Source of the DNA: Paenibacillus_G filicis
GTDB taxonomy: Bacteria; Bacillota; Bacilli; Paenibacillales; NBRC-103111
Direction of reading: 5' to 3'
Assembly: GCF_038070315.1 (NCBI RefSeq)
Contig: NZ_JBBPCC010000009.1
Coordinates: forward strand, 62,001 to 126,000
DNA length: 64,000 nt
This document shows, in pieces, positions 55,154-64,000 of this stretch (within the stretch, counting starts at the first letter, position 1; every line of letters begins with the position of its first letter). The translations under genes were made by a program, and so were the position numbers. The notes under the pieces were generated by a model that worked only from the letters and a program-made list of their open reading frames with translations, did no database searches and was not told the origin of the DNA.

Positions 55154-56800
55154 ATGTACAAGCTGGTATTGGTGGAAGACGAAGAGGATGTCCGGGAGGG
55201 CATTGCCGCAGAAATCGACTGGGCTGCCTGCGGGTTCGAGTTGATGGATACGGCGGAGAACGGGAAGGATGCCATGGATTTAGTCGAGCGCTGGGCTCCT
55301 GATGTGGTTGTCACGGATATCCGGATGCCGTTCATGGACGGGATGCAGCTGGCTGAGTGGATTCGCGAGCGTTATCCGGCCACCCGGATTATAATCCTGA
55401 CGGGATTTGACGAGTTCGAATATGCCCAGAAAGCGATCCGGCTGCAGATCGACGAATATGTGCTGAAGCCCTTTTCCGCCCAGGAGTTGATCAACGCGAT
55501 CTCGAAGGTCAGGACTCAGATAGACGGGGAAACCGAGCGAAGGAAGGATATGCTTACGCTGCAGGAATATTACCGCAAAAGTCTGCCGGTGCTGCGCGAG
55601 GTGTTTCTGACTTCCCTCGTCACGCGCAAGCTGCCCCGGAGGCAGATCGAGGAACAGTGCGCTCACTATCAGCTGGACCTTAGCGCGCAAGCCTATAATG
55701 TCGCCGCGATTCGCATTGATAAACCGGAGGAGACCGCTACGGGCGAGCATGCCTTCGAATCGCTGCGTTATTCTAAGGACGAAGAATTGAAAGCGTTTGC
55801 GGCGTTGAATGTAGCAGGAGAAATCGTAAGCCGAGAGCAGCTCGGGCTTATTTTCCTTCATAACGGGCTGCTGATTATTGTTGCGCTGCATGAGCAGCCG
55901 GCATCCCATGCTGTCTGGCAGCGGATGCTGGCGGTGATGGAAGAAATCCGGCAGAGCATGGAGAAGTACTTGAAAATCACCGTGACGGTTGGCATAGGCA
56001 CGACCTGCAGCGAGGTGACCGAGCTGTCACATGCATTCAGCGATGCCGTGCTAGCGCTGGATTATCGGCTGATTCTCGGGGGAAACCGGCTGATCTGCAT
56101 CAGCGATGTGGAGACGCGCTTTGTCGAGAAGCTACGCTTCGACGAACTGAAGGAGCAGGCCTTGGTCCGCTCTCTGAAGGTAGGGACGGTCCATGAGATT
56201 CAGCAGACGGTGGACGGGCTGTTCGAGGGAACCAGCGATGCAAGGGTTTCCGTCAAGGATTATCAGGTGTATCTGATGGAAATCCTGACGGTCATCCTCA
56301 AGGCGGCCAAGGATGCGCAAGCCGATCTGGAGGTGATCTTCGGTCCGGACTTCGCACCGCTGGCTGAGCTGAACGGCTGCACCGAGCTCGCCGAGGCCAA
56401 GGGCTGGATACTGAGCTTGTGCCTGCGCCTGGCGCAGGGCATTACCTCCGGTCGGCAGTACGCTTATAAATCATTGGTGGAGCAAGCCCGGTCTTATACA
56501 TTGGAGCACTATCAGGATGCCGACCTGTCCATCAACAAAGTATGCAATCATCTGCATATCAGCGTCGGGTATTTCAGCAGCATCTTCAAGAAGGAAGCCA
56601 AGGTGACGTTCGGCGCTTACCTGGTGAACATTCGGATGGAGGCGGCCAAGGAGCTGCTGCGTACGACGGATCTGAAGGCGTTCGAGATCGCCGAGAGGGT
56701 CGGCTACATGGAACCGAATTACTTTAGCTTCAGCTTCCGCAAGGCCGTCGGAATATCGCCGAAGGAATACCGCAGCATGGCGGGTAACGGCGTGCTATGA
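55154..56800 (+). CDS. Response regulator, AraC type (YesN-like)
   Basis: The 548-residue protein begins with a receiver domain (KLVLVEDEEDVREGI, phosphorylated Asp55 in VVTDIRMPFMDGM, and Lys in VLKPFSAQEL), a long middle region, and ends with an AraC DNA-binding domain (about residues 440-548) with the two helix-turn-helices in ISVGYFSSIFKKEAKVTFGAYL and YMEPNYFSFSFRKAVGISPKEYR (partly quoted). It fits the YesN class controlling carbohydrate operons. It overlaps the sensor gene (ATGA 56797). Confidence 0.92.
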   Translation: MYKLVLVEDEEDVREGIAAEIDWAACGFELMDTAENGKDAMDLVERWAPDVVVTDIRMPFMDGMQLAEWIRERYPATRIIILTGFDEFEYAQKAIRLQIDEYVLKPFSAQELINAISKVRTQIDGETERRKDMLTLQEYYRKSLPVLREVFLTSLVTRKLPRRQIEEQCAHYQLDLSAQAYNVAAIRIDKPEETATGEHAFESLRYSKDEELKAFAALNVAGEIVSREQLGLIFLHNGLLIIVALHEQPASHAVWQRMLAVMEEIRQSMEKYLKITVTVGIGTTCSEVTELSHAFSDAVLALDYRLILGGNRLICISDVETRFVEKLRFDELKEQALVRSLKVGTVHEIQQTVDGLFEGTSDARVSVKDYQVYLMEILTVILKAAKDAQADLEVIFGPDFAPLAELNGCTELAEAKGWILSLCLRLAQGITSGRQYAYKSLVEQARSYTLEHYQDADLSINKVCNHLHISVGYFSSIFKKEAKVTFGAYLVNIRMEAAKELLRTTDLKAFEIAERVGYMEPNYFSFSFRKAVGISPKEYRSMAGNGVL

Positions 56801-58581
56801 ACAGATGGCGTACCCGGATTCGCCAGCGGCTGATCGAATCGTGGAGGGGGCGCAGCATCCAGTTCATTCTTACAACCTCCTTCACCCTGATCACGGTGCT
56901 GGCCATCGTGATCGTCAGTGTTATGCTGTACGACAAGTTCTCCCGGACAGCGGAGGAAAATGCGTTTCTTGCGAGCGGCCAGATCGTGGGGCAGGTGACC
57001 TTCAACCTGGAGAGCTACTTGCAAAATACGACCCAGGTTTTTGCCTCCGTGGATGCCCGCGTCAGGCAAAGCGGCAGTCTGCAGGCCCGGGTCCTGCAGG
57101 AGCAGATCGGCACCCTGCTGGAATCGCGCAGCGACATCGTCTCCATGGCGCTGTTCAACGAGCAGGGCGAGCTGCTGGCCGGCTACCCCGACGCTGAGCT
57201 GCGAGGCACCACCTGGATGACCGAGCAGAGCTGGTTCCGCAGTGCGCTGGAGAACCCCAACCACCTCTCCTTCTCGTTGCCCCATGTTCAGAATCTGTAC
57301 AAGGGCCACTACAAGTGGGTAGTGTCCCTTAGCAAGGGGATTACGCTGGAGCGAGGAGGCGTCAAGGAACAGGCCGTGCTGCTGATGGATGTCAATTTCA
57401 AGATGATTGATGATCTGCTGCGCCGGGTTAGTCTCGGGCAGAAGGGCTACGTGTACATCATCGACGAGTCGGCAGGCAGCATTGTGTATCACCCACAGCA
57501 GCAGTTGATTTACGCCGGGCTGAAATATGAGAACGTGGAGCAGGCGCTGAGGTATACCTTCGGCAGTTATATCGACTCTCCGAACGGGGAAAGACGGCTG
57601 ATCACGATCAAAACCGTTCATAATATCGGATGGAAGGTGATCGGCGTCTCCTACATGGACGAGCTGCTGACGACGCGCAAGGAAATCGGGGGCTTTATCG
57701 TCTGGCTGCTGCTATTCGTCATTGTGTTTGTCCTGATGATCTCGGCGTTTCTGTCGGCGCGTATCTCCATGCCGATTAAGCGGCTGGAGCGTTCGATGCG
57801 CAAGGTGGAGCAGGGCGACTTCGATATTCACTTGGAGGTGCGCGGCGACGATGAGGTCGGGCGGCTATCACGGCGGTTCAATCTGATGGTTGCGCAGATC
57901 CGGGAGCTGATGGGGCAAATCATCGAGGAGCAGGAAACGAAGCGGAAGGGAGAGCTGGAGGTGCTGCAGGCGCAAATCAATCCGCACTTTCTGTACAATA
58001 CGCTGAATTCCGTCGTTCGGCTGGCCGGGAGCGGCAAGGGCGAAGAGGTGATCACGATGATCACGTCGCTTTCGAAGTTTTTCAGGATTAGCCTCAGCCG
58101 GGGAAAGAGCCTGATTACCGTGCAGGATGAGCTTGAGCATGTGAAAAACTATCTGATTATCCAGAAAATGAGGTATAAGCGCAAGTTCGATTTCGAGGTT
58201 AGGGCCGAGGAGCAGGTACTAAGCTGTGTCACGCTGAAGCTGATTCTTCAGCCGATCGTGGAGAATGCGATTTACCATGGGATGGAGATGCTTGTGGACG
58301 AAGGGCATATCGAGATCCGGGCGGACCGGATCGGCAACCGGGTCAGGCTCCAGGTGCGGGATAACGGACCCGGCATCCCGCCGGATAAGCTGGCAAGGCT
58401 GCTGGCCGGAGACGCCAAGAGCGACAGCGGCTCCGGGGTCGGGCTTCGCAACGTACACGAACGGATCCGTCTGCAGTTCGGCCAGTCTTACGGGCTGAAG
58501 ATGGAGAGTGAGCTGGAAGCGGGCACGACCGTGACCCTCTGGATTCCTTATGCCTTCTCAGAAGAGGAGGATCAGTCATGA
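56797..58581 (+). CDS. Sensor histidine kinase (YesM-like)
   Basis: The 594-residue kinase has two transmembrane segments (residues 22-45 and 299-321) enclosing a dCache-type extracellular domain, a HAMP linker (residues 322-375), the His_kinase domain with the phosphorylated His397 in QINPHFLYNTL, and a C-terminal ATPase domain with N box ENAIYHG and G box DNGPGIPPDKL. The extracellular domain presumably senses a sugar or sugar-loaded binding protein, and the next gene encodes such a binding protein. Confidence 0.92.
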   Translation: MNRWRTRIRQRLIESWRGRSIQFILTTSFTLITVLAIVIVSVMLYDKFSRTAEENAFLASGQIVGQVTFNLESYLQNTTQVFASVDARVRQSGSLQARVLQEQIGTLLESRSDIVSMALFNEQGELLAGYPDAELRGTTWMTEQSWFRSALENPNHLSFSLPHVQNLYKGHYKWVVSLSKGITLERGGVKEQAVLLMDVNFKMIDDLLRRVSLGQKGYVYIIDESAGSIVYHPQQQLIYAGLKYENVEQALRYTFGSYIDSPNGERRLITIKTVHNIGWKVIGVSYMDELLTTRKEIGGFIVWLLLFVIVFVLMISAFLSARISMPIKRLERSMRKVEQGDFDIHLEVRGDDEVGRLSRRFNLMVAQIRELMGQIIEEQETKRKGELEVLQAQINPHFLYNTLNSVVRLAGSGKGEEVITMITSLSKFFRISLSRGKSLITVQDELEHVKNYLIIQKMRYKRKFDFEVRAEEQVLSCVTLKLILQPIVENAIYHGMEMLVDEGHIEIRADRIGNRVRLQVRDNGPGIPPDKLARLLAGDAKSDSGSGVGLRNVHERIRLQFGQSYGLKMESELEAGTTVTLWIPYAFSEEEDQS

Positions 58582-59558
58582 GTAAAATGACCTCATCGGC
58601 TGCGCTATTGTCCTGCCTGCTGCTCGTCTCCTGCGGATCATCGGCTGCCGATGCCCAGCCTCGCAAGAACGAAGAGAAGCGGCAGATCGCGCTCGTCCTG
58701 AAATCCAGGGACAGCGACTTCTGGCAGGCGGTGCGCAATGGGGCTGAGGCTGCAGCCAAGGAATTCAACGTGGAGCTGGTTACGGAGGCTTCTGTGGATG
58801 AGGAGCAGGTGAATGAGCAGATTCACCTAGCAGAGGAGGCCGTCCATTATAAGCGCGATGCGTTGGTCGTGGCGGCCAACGATGGCAAGGCTGCCGCAGC
58901 TGCGGTGGAGCTGGCGGCAGCGGCACGGATGCCCGTTGTGGCGCTGGATACTGAGATCGAATCGCCTCGGGTGAGTGCTTTCATCGGCATCGACCATTAC
59001 GATGCGGGTGTAAAGGCCGGACAGAAGCTTGCGGAGCTGCTCGGGGGGAAGGGAAGCGTCGCTCTCCTTGGCTTCAGGCAGGAAGATCGCAATGCCTCCG
59101 AGCGGGAGCGGGGCGTGCGGAGCGCACTGGGGGCGTATCCGGACATCAGCGTAAGCGAGACGGCCTACTGTGCCTCCGACCGTAAGCTATGCGAGGAGCA
59201 GACGGGCAAGCTGCTTGAGCAGGGGCAGGGCGAACCGCCAGCGGGAGTTATCGCGCTTCATGCGGTGTCCTCCAGCGGCATGGCCCGGGAGCTGGCGCGC
59301 CAAAGGCCGCGTGAGCGGGTCAAGGCGGTCGCCTTCGATATCGAGCAAGAGGATATCGAATATTTGCAGGAGGGCGTGATCCAGGCGACGATCACCCAGA
59401 ATCCGTTCAGTATGGGGTATCTGGGGGTCAAGGCGGCTGTCGACCTGCTGCGCGGCGTGAAGCCGGCCGCTCGCTACGGTACGGGCACGACCGTCATCGA
59501 CCAGCGCAATATGTTCTGGTCGGACAATCAGAAGCTGCTGTTTCCATTTGTAAAGTGA
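58578..59558 (+). CDS. Periplasmic-type sugar-binding lipoprotein, possible sensor partner
   Basis: The 326-residue protein has a short lipoprotein signal ending VSC at Cys19 and the type I periplasmic-binding fold (PF13407): IALVLKSRDSDFWQAVRNGAEAAAKEF at the start and NPFSMGYLGVKAAVDLL near the end. It overlaps the sensor kinase gene (ATGA), but no permease follows it directly. In similar YesM systems such a protein delivers the ligand signal to the kinase, so it is likely a sensor cofactor and not the main transport component. A terminator follows. Confidence 0.85.
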   Translation: MSKMTSSAALLSCLLLVSCGSSAADAQPRKNEEKRQIALVLKSRDSDFWQAVRNGAEAAAKEFNVELVTEASVDEEQVNEQIHLAEEAVHYKRDALVVAANDGKAAAAAVELAAAARMPVVALDTEIESPRVSAFIGIDHYDAGVKAGQKLAELLGGKGSVALLGFRQEDRNASERERGVRSALGAYPDISVSETAYCASDRKLCEEQTGKLLEQGQGEPPAGVIALHAVSSSGMARELARQRPRERVKAVAFDIEQEDIEYLQEGVIQATITQNPFSMGYLGVKAAVDLLRGVKPAARYGTGTTVIDQRNMFWSDNQKLLFPFVK

Positions 59559-59604
59559 CCTGCCGTCTTATTTCCCGACCCGAGAATAATTGCACCGGAG
59601 CTAG

Positions 59605-59637
59605 GCCCGTTTCCCGTTAGGGTGAACGGGCTTTTTC
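59605..59637 (+). terminator. Terminator of the two-component operon
   Basis: GCCCGTT (59605-59611) pairs with AACGGGC (59625-59631), followed by TTTTTCC. The array then resumes with mglB 170 bp later. Confidence 0.75.
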
Positions 59638-59722
59638 CTGGAACACAGCCGTCAAGACTCTACTCTGACGGTCTATGCGAAGATATGAGAATTTCGATAG
59701 AACAGATGAGAATATTGCATGT

Positions 59723-59748
59723 GCATTTTCAGCAAAATGCAACATAAT
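59723..59748 (+). promoter_or_regulatory. Inverted repeat and -10 box before mglB
   Basis: GCATTTT (59723-59729) and AAAATGC (59734-59740) form a dyad with a CAGC loop. CATAAT at 59743-59748 could be the -10 box with no good -35, as expected when an AraC-type activator is required. Confidence 0.4.
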
Positions 59749-59806
59749 GAAACTCGTAAGCTAGAGAAAGCTTCTTCCAATCTTACAATTAACTGGAGGT
59801 CTTGAA

Positions 59807-60892
59807 ATGAGCAGAAAAGCAGTATCCTTGGTCATGGCGGCAGCGCTGGCCGCAACCGTAGCGGGTTGTGGCTCAAGTACGCCGGCAGCTAACACGAATA
59901 AAGGGGGAACGGCTGCAGGCACGACTAACGGCGGCAGCGCAGCTACAACGGCGGCAGCCAAGCAGTCGACGATCGGGGTGGCGATCTACAAATTCGACGA
60001 TACGTTCATGACGGGTGTGCGTAATGCGATCACGACGGCTGCCGAAGGCAAGGCCAAGGTGGATATCGTCGACAGCCAGAACTCACAGCCGACCCAGAAC
60101 GATAAGGTCGATCTGTTCATTACCAAGAAAGTGAATGCACTGGCCGTCAACCCGGTTGACCGCACAGCGGCAGGCGTTATGATCGACAAGGCGAAGGGCG
60201 CGAACATTCCGATCGTCTTCCTGAACCGCGAACCGCTGGCTGATGACATGAAGAAGTGGGATAAGGTTTATTATGTCGGTGCCAAGGCGGAGCAATCGGG
60301 CACGATGTCCGGTCAACTGGTCGTCGACTACTTCAAATCCCATCCGGAAGCGGATAAAAATAAAGACGGCGTCCTCCAGTATGTCATGCTGAAGGGAGAG
60401 CCGGGGCATCAGGACGCAGAGTTGCGGACAAAATTCTCAGTCAAGGCGGTTGAAGATGCGGGTATCAAGGTGGAGAAGCTGGCAGAAGACACAGCGATGT
60501 GGGACCGCGTCAAGGGTCAGGAGAAAATGGCCGCGTTCCTCGCTTCGCATGGAGATAAGATCGAAGCGATCTTCGCGAATAATGACGACATGGCGCTCGG
60601 CGCGATTGAAGCCCTGAAGGCCAAAGGCTACTTCAAGGATAACAAGTACATCCCTGTTGTAGGCGTAGATGCTACGGCACCGGCTCTGAAGGCGCTGGAA
60701 GACGGCACGCTGCTCGGCACGGTACTGAACGATGCCAAGAACCAAGGGAAAGCTACGCTGGAGCTGGCCAATGTGCTGGCAGCCGGTCAAGTGCCTTCCA
60801 AGGACAATACAGGCTATGAAATCACAGACGGCAAGTATGTCTGGATTCCTTACAAAAAAATTACCAAAGCGAATATGAACGACGCGAAGTAA
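59807..60892 (+). CDS. mglB: Galactose/methyl-galactoside ABC transporter binding lipoprotein
   Basis: The 361-residue binding protein has lipobox VAGC at Cys21, a 30-residue Gly/Thr/Ala-rich spacer, and a family 4 sugar-binding domain starting IGVAIYKFDDTFMTGVRNAI. The segment AIFANNDDMALGAIEALKA is highly typical of MglB. It binds D-galactose or D-glucose outside the membrane and passes it to MglC. The start has GGAGGT 7 nt upstream. mglA follows after 136 nt. Confidence 0.92.
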   Translation: MSRKAVSLVMAAALAATVAGCGSSTPAANTNKGGTAAGTTNGGSAATTAAAKQSTIGVAIYKFDDTFMTGVRNAITTAAEGKAKVDIVDSQNSQPTQNDKVDLFITKKVNALAVNPVDRTAAGVMIDKAKGANIPIVFLNREPLADDMKKWDKVYYVGAKAEQSGTMSGQLVVDYFKSHPEADKNKDGVLQYVMLKGEPGHQDAELRTKFSVKAVEDAGIKVEKLAEDTAMWDRVKGQEKMAAFLASHGDKIEAIFANNDDMALGAIEALKAKGYFKDNKYIPVVGVDATAPALKALEDGTLLGTVLNDAKNQGKATLELANVLAAGQVPSKDNTGYEITDGKYVWIPYKKITKANMNDAK

Positions 60893-61028
60893 CAGCGAAT
60901 AAAGCCGGGCAAGGCGGGGGAGAAGCGCTTGCTTCCCCCTTGTTCGGCCGCATGCGGAGCAGGGCCTCTTGATGGCTGCGGACATGGTCCGGCAAGAGGA
61001 GTTTCATAGGCAGGAGGCGCGACCCGAT

Positions 61029-62546
61029 ATGAGTGAAGCTCAATATGTACTGGAAATGAAGGATATTACCAAGGTGTTCCCTGGGGTCAAAGCACTGGAC
61101 GGCGTAACCTTGAGGGTACGTCCTGGAACGGTGCATGCGTTGATGGGAGAGAATGGTGCGGGCAAGTCGACATTGATGAAATGCCTGTTCGGCATCTATA
61201 AGGCGGACGGCGGGGAAATTGTTCTGGATGGAAGCAAAGTTGAAATCAATAGCTCGAAGGATGCGCTTGCCCGAGGCGTTTCGATGATTCATCAGGAGCT
61301 GCATCCTGTGCCGTTCCGCAGTGTGATGGAAAACATTTGGCTCGGCCGGTTTCCGGAGATGGGGTTCGGGCCATTCAAAATAATCGATCATCGCAAAATG
61401 TATGAGAACACGGCGAAGTTGTTTCAAGAGCTGAATATGGATCTTGATCCCAGAACCATTGTCCGCAGCTTGTCCGTCTCCAAAATTCAATCGCTGGAAA
61501 TTGCCAAAGCCGTCTCCTTTCACTCCAAAGTAATCGTCATGGACGAGCCGACATCGTCACTGACGGGCAATGAGGTCGAAGCGCTGTTCAAGATCATCAA
61601 TCAGCTCCGTGATCAAGGAGTCTCCATTATTTATATCTCCCACAAAATGGAGGAGATCCTGCGCATCTCGGATGAAGTGACGATCATGCGCGACGGTCAA
61701 CTGGTCGGCACTTGGCCGGCAGCCGAGCTCACGACAGAGCTCATCATCACGCGGATGGTGGGACGCGATCTGAAGGAGCGCTTCCCCGAGCGTCACAGCG
61801 AGCCGGGCGATATTCTGATGAAGGTCAGCGGGTTATCCTCGCCCTCTCCGAGATCGTTCCGCGACATCAGCTTCGACCTGCGCGAGGGTGAGGTGCTGGG
61901 GATCGGCGGACTCGTCGGCGCCCAGCGGACCGAGCTGATCGAGGCGATCTTCGGGCTGCGATCGATCACCTCCGGTGATATCAGCATTCGCGGGAAAAAG
62001 GTTCGCATCCGCAGGCCTGTCGACGCGAAGCGGCATAAAATCGCGCTGCTGACGGAGGAGCGGCGGGTGACAGGTATTTTCCCTGTGCTCAATATCAAGG
62101 AAAATACGATCATCGCCAACCTGGAGCGTTACCTCAATCCGCTGCGGCTGATGAACGACCAGAAGGCCAGAGCCGAAACCACGCAGAGCGTGGAGCGGCT
62201 CCGAGTGAAGACGCCAACCATTCATACGCTGATCAAGAATTTGTCGGGCGGTAATCAGCAGAAGGTGCTGCTCGCCCGCTGGCTGCTCACGGAGCCGGAT
62301 ATTCTGATGCTTGACGAGCCGACGCGAGGTATCGACGTCGGGGCAAAGTTTGAAATTTATTCGATCATCGCGGATTTGGCCAAACAAGGCAAGAGCATCA
62401 TCATGATTTCTTCGGAAATGCCTGAGCTGCTCGGCATGTCGGACCGTATCATGGTTATGTCCGACGGGAAACTGTCCGGCATCCTCGACCGGAAGGATGC
62501 GACAGAGGAAGAAATCATGCGCCTGGCTGCCAAGCATCTGGGCTGA
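61029..62546 (+). CDS. mglA: Galactose/methyl-galactoside ABC transporter double ATPase
   Basis: The 505-residue sugar ATPase has two ABC halves in one chain: the N-terminal Walker A GENGAGKST with signature LSVSKIQ and Walker B VIVMDEPTSSL, and a C-terminal half with Walker A-like GGLVGAQRTEL, signature LSGGNQQKV and ILMLDEPTRGID. As in MglA, the second half has a degenerate Walker A. ATG 61029 follows GGAGG; the next gene mglC starts 19 nt after its stop. Confidence 0.92.
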   Translation: MSEAQYVLEMKDITKVFPGVKALDGVTLRVRPGTVHALMGENGAGKSTLMKCLFGIYKADGGEIVLDGSKVEINSSKDALARGVSMIHQELHPVPFRSVMENIWLGRFPEMGFGPFKIIDHRKMYENTAKLFQELNMDLDPRTIVRSLSVSKIQSLEIAKAVSFHSKVIVMDEPTSSLTGNEVEALFKIINQLRDQGVSIIYISHKMEEILRISDEVTIMRDGQLVGTWPAAELTTELIITRMVGRDLKERFPERHSEPGDILMKVSGLSSPSPRSFRDISFDLREGEVLGIGGLVGAQRTELIEAIFGLRSITSGDISIRGKKVRIRRPVDAKRHKIALLTEERRVTGIFPVLNIKENTIIANLERYLNPLRLMNDQKARAETTQSVERLRVKTPTIHTLIKNLSGGNQQKVLLARWLLTEPDILMLDEPTRGIDVGAKFEIYSIIADLAKQGKSIIMISSEMPELLGMSDRIMVMSDGKLSGILDRKDATEEEIMRLAAKHLG

Positions 62547-62565
62547 CGACAGGAGGACTACGAAG

Positions 62566-63576
62566 ATGAATACGAAAAAGATATCCGGTTTCGTTACGCA
62601 AAATGCGATTTACATCGTGTTGATTCTGCTGATCGCCGGGATCGCCTTGAAGGACCCGCGTTTTCTGGACATTGGCATATTGCGGGATATTCTATTGCAA
62701 AACTCCACTCGTGCGATCATCGCACTAGGTGCGGCGTTCGTTCTGATTACAGGGGGAACGGACTTGTCCTCGGGACGTGTCGTCGGTCTCTCGGCGGTGC
62801 TGTCCGCTTCGATGCTGCAAATCAGCGACTACCCGCGCCGGTTTTTCCCTGATCTGCCTGAGCTGTGGGTGGGTCTCCCGATTGTGTTCGGCATTCTCGC
62901 AGGCCTGGTTGTGGGCCTGATCAACGGATGGGTTGTCGCCAAGCTCAATGTGCCGCCATTTATCGCCACGCTGGGCACGATGGTTATCGTCTACGGAGTT
63001 AACTCGATTTACTTCGATATGAAGCCGAACGAATCCCAGCCGATCGCCGGCTTGCGTCCTGATTTCACCAATTTCGGCTCCGGCTTCTTCGGGCCGAACG
63101 GACCTTATTCCATCCCTTACATCGTTCTTATCGCCGTTGCCGTAGCTGTGATTGTCTGGATTATCTTCAATAAAACGAGACTTGGCAAGAATATGTACGC
63201 GATCGGCGGCAACGTACAGGCAGCGACCGTATCCGGTATTCATGTCGCTCGCAACCTGATCGGCATCTATGCGATTGCAGGCGCTCTGTACGGACTGGGC
63301 GGTGTACTGGAGGCAGCGCGCACAGGCGGCGCCACCAATAACTATGGCAACATGTACGAGCTCGATGCCATCGCGGCCTGCGTAGTGGGCGGCGTCTCGA
63401 CGGCAGGTGGGATCGGAACCGTGCCCGGCGTATTGGCGGGCGTACTGATCTTCGGAGTTATCAACTATGGCCTGACATTTATCGGTGTCAGCCCTTACTG
63501 GCAATTGATCATCAAAGGTCTAATTATCGTAGCAGCCGTTGCATTCGATATCCGCAAATATGTAGCCAAGAAATAA
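62566..63576 (+). CDS. mglC: Galactose/methyl-galactoside ABC transporter permease
   Basis: The 336-residue permease has about eight to ten hydrophobic segments and the MglC/RbsC family signatures RAIIALGAAFVLITGGTDLSSGRVVGLSA (in parts: FVLITGGTDLSSGR), GLINGWVVAKLNVPPFIATLG and GNVQAATVSGIHV. It completes mglBAC and is followed by a strong terminator. The operon lies directly downstream of the YesN/YesM genes that probably control it. Confidence 0.92.
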   Translation: MNTKKISGFVTQNAIYIVLILLIAGIALKDPRFLDIGILRDILLQNSTRAIIALGAAFVLITGGTDLSSGRVVGLSAVLSASMLQISDYPRRFFPDLPELWVGLPIVFGILAGLVVGLINGWVVAKLNVPPFIATLGTMVIVYGVNSIYFDMKPNESQPIAGLRPDFTNFGSGFFGPNGPYSIPYIVLIAVAVAVIVWIIFNKTRLGKNMYAIGGNVQAATVSGIHVARNLIGIYAIAGALYGLGGVLEAARTGGATNNYGNMYELDAIAACVVGGVSTAGGIGTVPGVLAGVLIFGVINYGLTFIGVSPYWQLIIKGLIIVAAVAFDIRKYVAKK

Positions 63577-63600
63577 AGAAATATAGGTTTTGAGAAAAGG

Positions 63601-63631
63601 GCCGCCAGCATCCAAGTGCTGGCGGCTTTTT
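63601..63631 (+). terminator. Terminator of mglBAC
   Basis: GCCGCCAGCA (63601-63610) pairs with TGCTGGCGGC (63617-63626), followed by TTTTT. Confidence 0.93.
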
Positions 63632-63672
63632 GCCGTTGCGGCAGGGCAAATAGGGAGATTTGAATAATTTCG

Positions 63673-63733
63673 TTGACAAACAGGGCACGGATATGATACA
63701 AATATTACATGAAAGTTTACAAACTTTTTGTAA
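63673..63733 (+). promoter_or_regulatory. azoR promoter and dyad
   Basis: TTGACA (63673-63678) and TACAAA (63697-63702) are 18 bp apart. Just downstream are two overlapping dyads, AAAGTTT-AC-AAACTTT (63712-63727) and TTACAA-ACTTT-TTGTAA (63717-63733), near the likely transcript start. In Bacillus, azoreductase genes are repressed by YodB/MhqR-type regulators, which these could serve. Confidence 0.5.
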
Positions 63734-63799
63734 GTAAGTATATATAAATTATTTGTGAATGAATCATTACCGATTTATTCCGGGAGATGAGGAACTATA

Positions 63800-64000
63800 A
63801 TGTCAACTGTGTTATTTGTCAAAGCGAACAATCGTCCTGTCGAGCAAGCGGTAAGTGTCAAGCTGCATGAAGCGTTTCTGGAAAGCTACAAAGCTTCCCA
63901 TCCTGAGGATACGGTGATCGAGCTGGATCTGTTCGCCGAGACTCTTCCATATCTCGATTCTAACATGATTACAGGCATGTTCAAAACGGCTAAAGGCTTC
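63800..64000 (+). CDS. azoR: FMN-dependent NADH:azoreductase, 5' part (runs off the window)
   Basis: The first 67 residues are seen. STVLFVKANNRPVEQAVSVKLHEAFLESY (seen as VLFVKANNRP and KLHEAFLESYK) matches the flavodoxin-like start of FMN-dependent NADH-azoreductases, including the SxxxxLHxAFxxxY pattern and VIELDLFAETLPYLD. These enzymes reduce quinones and azo compounds by two electrons and protect against electrophile stress. The ATG at 63800 follows GAGGA. Confidence 0.85.
   Translation, partial: MSTVLFVKANNRPVEQAVSVKLHEAFLESYKASHPEDTVIELDLFAETLPYLDSNMITGMFKTAKGF

Noticed and set aside
1..64000. tRNA, rRNA, integrase, transposase or phage genes
   Set aside because: None was found in either strand, so no mobile element is called; the AT-rich patch at 1.3-3.9 kb is noted only as a composition signal.

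Overview
The window looks like a chromosomal segment of a Paenibacillus-type member of the Bacillota. Supporting signs are strong AGGAGG-type ribosome binding sites with ATG, GTG and TTG starts, a bacilliredoxin-like YtxJ/BrxC protein, lplJ, YesM/YesN-style two-component genes beside sugar ABC transporters, classic U-run terminators, and a fairly high-G+C coding background broken by a few AT-rich patches. No rRNA, tRNA, CRISPR array or intact insertion sequence was seen. The genus is an inference from gene content, not a phylogeny.

Layout. 1-4.9 kb: the 3' end of a DbpA/YxiN-type RNA helicase gene, a GNAT gene, then an AT-rich patch with a ribbon-helix-helix gene followed directly by a second-copy sliding clamp (dnaN paralogue) and an APH-like kinase; next a Pth2-type hydrolase and an HxlR regulator. 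5.1-7.1 kb: pdxK and lplJ. 7.2-20.0 kb: a sulfur-salvage-like cluster with FMN reductase, LysR regulator, two flavin monooxygenases (LLM and NtaA types), a dipeptide-type ABC transporter with a fused double ATPase, an orphan cystine-type ATPase, a DinB-fold protein and an M20 amidohydrolase. 20.2-22.3 kb: aldo/keto reductase and a SolA-like oxidase. 22.6-30.1 kb: a sugar region with two Gfo/Idh/MocA dehydrogenases, a ThuA protein, then xylR divergent from xylAB.

30.2-34.1 kb holds small genes: ytxJ/brxC, two orphan small proteins, an extraordinary 71-residue protein that is 46% methionine, a carboxymuconolactone decarboxylase-family gene divergent from an alpha/beta hydrolase, and a glyoxalase-fold gene behind a structured leader. 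35.0-46.6 kb is a long, tightly packed co-directional array: a branched-chain amino acid type ABC transporter (livJHMGF), an M20 amidohydrolase, a holo-ACP synthase, a KAS III (FabH), a hydrolase with a cysteine nucleophile, an acyl carrier protein, a HAD phosphatase, an FabD acyltransferase, a two-domain fused tautomerase and a DUF1330 protein. This minimal carrier-protein pathway has no ketoreductase or elongating ketosynthase and is the best candidate for an undescribed biosynthetic system. 46.8-48.4 kb: a MerR regulator and an MFS exporter.

48.6-53.9 kb: an operon behind a transcription-attenuator-like leader, encoding a small protein, an amidohydrolase, a sugar ABC transporter without its own ATPase, and a PIG-L deacetylase; an M24 peptidase gene faces it. 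54.9-63.6 kb: a tandem repeat, a YesN/YesM two-component system with its own sugar-binding lipoprotein, then mglBAC, an obvious sense-and-import module for a galactose-like sugar. The window ends inside an azoreductase gene.

A recurring 19-bp operator-like motif overlaps the -10 boxes of the 32.5/33.0 kb divergent pair, the 34.1 kb gene and the 48.4 kb MFS gene, which suggests one local repressor controls all of them.
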